Source of the DNA: Amphibacillus sediminis NBRC 103570
GTDB taxonomy: Bacteria > Bacillota > Bacilli > Bacillales > Amphibacillaceae
Assembly (NCBI RefSeq): GCF_001552275.1
Contig: NZ_BCQW01000005.1
Span: 62,001-126,000, forward strand
Direction of reading: 5' to 3'
Length of the DNA: 64,000 bases
Below, one piece after another: positions 62,586 through 64,000 of this stretch. Each line of letters opens with the position of its first letter. The first letter of the stretch is position 1. Under the pieces are notes generated by a model that had not been told where the DNA came from, did not search any database, and was given only the letters and a program-made list of their open reading frames with translations. Position numbers and translations under genes: made by a program.

Positions 62586-62984
62586 GTGATAAAAGGAAAA
62601 AAACAAGAAAAAGTAATTGATACGATTATTGGTAAGGATACCGTTATAGAAGGAAATTTAAAGCTACCAACTAGTATTCGAATTGATGGTAAAGTTTATG
62701 GTGAAATTGACTGTAAAGGAGACGTCTTTATTGGTAAGGATGGTTTTGTTGAGCCAACCATTCGAGCTAAGAACGTAGTTATCTCTGGAGAGGCAAAGGG
62801 AGAAATTCATACATCTCAGAAAGTACACATCGATTCTAACGGCTCGGTATCAGGACACGTAACCTCAGCAGGTATCATTATTGAGGAAGGCGGTATGTTC
62901 AACGGAACAAGTAAGATTAATACTAGTAAAACGAAATCAAATAAACTGACAACAGAGCCGAGTAATCAAGAGTCTCTTAGCTAA
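62586..62984 (+). CDS. bactofilin (polymer-forming cytoskeletal protein)
   Basis: 132 aa. Bactofilin beta-helix core at about 10-105: DTIIGKDTVIEGNLKLPTSI, then RIDGKVYGEIDCKGDVFIGK, IRAKNVVISGEAKGEI and later rungs of hydrophobic-x-G repeats. A short polar tail (SKTKSNKLTTEPSNQESLS) follows. Polymerises without nucleotide into filaments at the membrane; the N-terminal lysine-rich segment may bind the membrane. Probably guides the M23 enzyme encoded just upstream. Start GTG 62586 after GAGAGGG. Confidence 0.92.
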   Translation: MIKGKKQEKVIDTIIGKDTVIEGNLKLPTSIRIDGKVYGEIDCKGDVFIGKDGFVEPTIRAKNVVISGEAKGEIHTSQKVHIDSNGSVSGHVTSAGIIIEEGGMFNGTSKINTSKTKSNKLTTEPSNQESLS

Positions 62985-63007
62985 TTAACTAAGAGCCAAC
63001 CGCTTAA

Positions 63008-63040
63008 GCCATAATCGTTAACACGATTATGGCCCTTTTT
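63008..63040 (+). terminator. Rho-independent terminator after the bactofilin gene
   Basis: GCCATAATCGT-taaca-CGATTATGGC, then CCTTTTT. Confidence 0.88.
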
Positions 63041-63090
63041 AAGTAATCAAGTTTTGTTCGTTCAATTTAACCTTCACCTACAATACATTA

Positions 63091-63126
63091 AATAGACCCT
63101 GATCTTCAAGTTGATCAGGGTCTATT
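63091..63126 (-). terminator. terminator after the chemotaxis receptor gene
   Basis: AATAGACCCTGATC-ttcaagtt-GATCAGGGTCTATT, 14-bp stem; on the minus strand it ends in TTTAATG. Confidence 0.78.
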
Positions 63127-63134
63127 TATCTATA

Positions 63135-64000
63135 TTAGAGATTGATTTGGAAATGCCTTACTTCTTTAGTCAAATCCTCTGCAAGGCTTGCTAATGTGTT
63201 TGCACTACTTGAAACTTCTTCCATCGCACTTAAGGATTGCTCTGATGATGCTGCTGTTTCCTCAATCCCAGCTGCCGATTGTTCAGAGATAGATGCAATT
63301 TCCTCTATCGATGTGTTAATGTGTGTGCTTTCCTGACTAATTTCAGTTAGGTGGCTTGACACATTTTCAATTCGTTTTACCATTTGTTCAATAGAATCAT
63401 TAATATTATTAAAATTTTCACCTGTTTTAGCCATTTGGACCGTACCTTGATTAACCTCTGTGTAACCCGACTCTAGTGTAGAGACTACTGTATCTGTTTC
63501 TGCTTGAATCCCATTAATGATTGTCGTTATCTCCCGTACGGATTGAGACACATCCTCTGCTAGCTTTCTAACCTCATCAGCGACAACAGCAAAGCCTTTA
63601 CCTTGATCACCTGCACGGGCTGCTTCGATTGCTGCATTCAGTGCTAGTAAGTTTGTTTGTTCAGCTATGTCCTGAATTACATCAACGAGCTTTGAAATTT
63701 CTTGCGAACGCTTGTCCAGACCCTCTACCTTACTTACAGCACTTTGTACAATACCATCAATAGTCAACATTTGCTGAAGGGATTGCTCCATCATTTGACG
63801 CCCTTCTTGTGTCATATTAATAACAGATAGTGACTGGTCCGATACGTCTTTCGTATCATGATTGGCTTTGTTAACTCTTGTCAAAAAGATCTCCATTTTC
63901 TCTGCTAAGCTTGTTACAGTGGATGCTTGGGTTTCACCGCCAGTGGAAAGCTCTTGCATCGTTGAAGCAATCTGTTCACTACCTTGTTTCACTTCATTAG
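63135..64000 (-). CDS. methyl-accepting chemotaxis protein (5' part outside window)
   Basis: The frame is open from the window edge at 64000 to a stop at 63135, giving at least 288 codons; the first GTG inside the window is not a real start. All residues shown belong to the cytoplasmic signalling domain: a coiled coil with the hairpin tip region [20 protein letters not shown], then [20 protein letters not shown], which binds CheA/CheW. Methylation-type Glu/Gln pairs occur in the flanking helices ([14 protein letters not shown]). The sensor and membrane parts lie outside. It ends RHFQINL, without the pentapeptide tether typical of some receptors. Confidence 0.93.
   Translation of the reverse strand, partial: NEVKQGSEQIASTMQELSTGGETQASTVTSLAEKMEIFLTRVNKANHDTKDVSDQSLSVINMTQEGRQMMEQSLQQMLTIDGIVQSAVSKVEGLDKRSQEISKLVDVIQDIAEQTNLLALNAAIEAARAGDQGKGFAVVADEVRKLAEDVSQSVREITTIINGIQAETDTVVSTLESGYTEVNQGTVQMAKTGENFNNINDSIEQMVKRIENVSSHLTEISQESTHINTSIEEIASISEQSAAGIEETAASSEQSLSAMEEVSSSANTLASLAEDLTKEVRHFQINL

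Overview
The window reads as chromosomal DNA of a low-GC Gram-positive bacterium of the Bacillaceae. Genes have strong Shine-Dalgarno sites and frequent TTG/GTG starts. Several families are typical of Bacilli: TnrA, the AlaR/AlaT pair, a YpjP-like exported protein, YesL, HesB/YneR-type, and a PTS lic operon in the order licB-licC-licA. A halotolerant or alkaliphilic lineage near Amphibacillus, Halolactibacillus or Gracilibacillus is a guess from gene content, not a demonstrated assignment. No rRNA, tRNA or CRISPR array was seen.

Layout. 1-4.7 kb: an MFS transporter cut by the left edge, a tiny exported peptide, a membrane-anchored thioredoxin-like protein, a degenerate response regulator, and tnrA with an apparent autoregulated promoter. 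4.7-11.5 kb: fhs, alaT-alaR, a DUF2268 protein, a DUF1836 protein and a hemolysin III-like membrane protein. 11.8-16.1 kb: the trehalose locus treP-treA-treR with two perfect TreR-type operators, one lying between the -35 and -10 boxes. 16-30.7 kb: mostly single housekeeping genes (ypjP-like, cysteine-desulfurase-like, CPBP protease, TraB-like, gdhA, a quinone reductase, a LacI regulator, serC, a HAD phosphatase, a GNAT acetyltransferase). gdhA and serC carry TnrA/GlnR-type boxes like the one at tnrA.

30.7-34.6 kb is an AT-rich module. It holds an ECF sigma factor with its zinc-finger anti-sigma factor, a divergently transcribed exported protein with His and Cys motifs suggestive of a permuted papain/NlpC-P60 fold, and a 96-residue orphan. 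A 367-bp direct repeat brackets it and duplicates the junction between the beta-mannosidase and acetyltransferase genes. This is the strongest candidate for an undescribed system.

34.4-49.3 kb is a mannan/galactomannan degradation locus: GH2 beta-mannosidase, GH36 alpha-galactosidase, cytoplasmic GH113 mannanase, GH130 mannooligosaccharide phosphorylase, an ABC importer (binding protein and two permeases, no ATPase), YesL, a LacI repressor, a mannosylglucose phosphorylase and a cellobiose/mannobiose 2-epimerase. Imported mannooligosaccharides would be debranched, shortened, epimerised to mannosyl-glucose and phosphorolysed to mannose-1-phosphate. A shared TTATCGATAACTT-type motif lies upstream of three of its transcription units. 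49.6-57.6 kb adds a lichenan/cellobiose PTS operon with a GH1 phospho-beta-glucosidase, its PRD regulator, a ROK sugar kinase and mannose-6-phosphate isomerase. 58.2-61.1 kb: an FLP-type Crp/Fnr regulator, a P1B-type metal ATPase with an unusual CPG motif, and an HMA chaperone. 61.6-64 kb: an M23 peptidase-bactofilin pair and a chemotaxis receptor that runs off the right edge.

Two families of dispersed intergenic repeats cross the whole window. Family A (13 copies or fragments, full length about 170-200 bp) has subterminal hairpins and almost uniform orientation, which suggests a non-autonomous IS200/IS605-type element. Family B (7 near-complete copies and one fragment, about 210-250 bp) has several internal hairpins. 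Copies of both supply stop codons or C-terminal codons to neighbouring genes.
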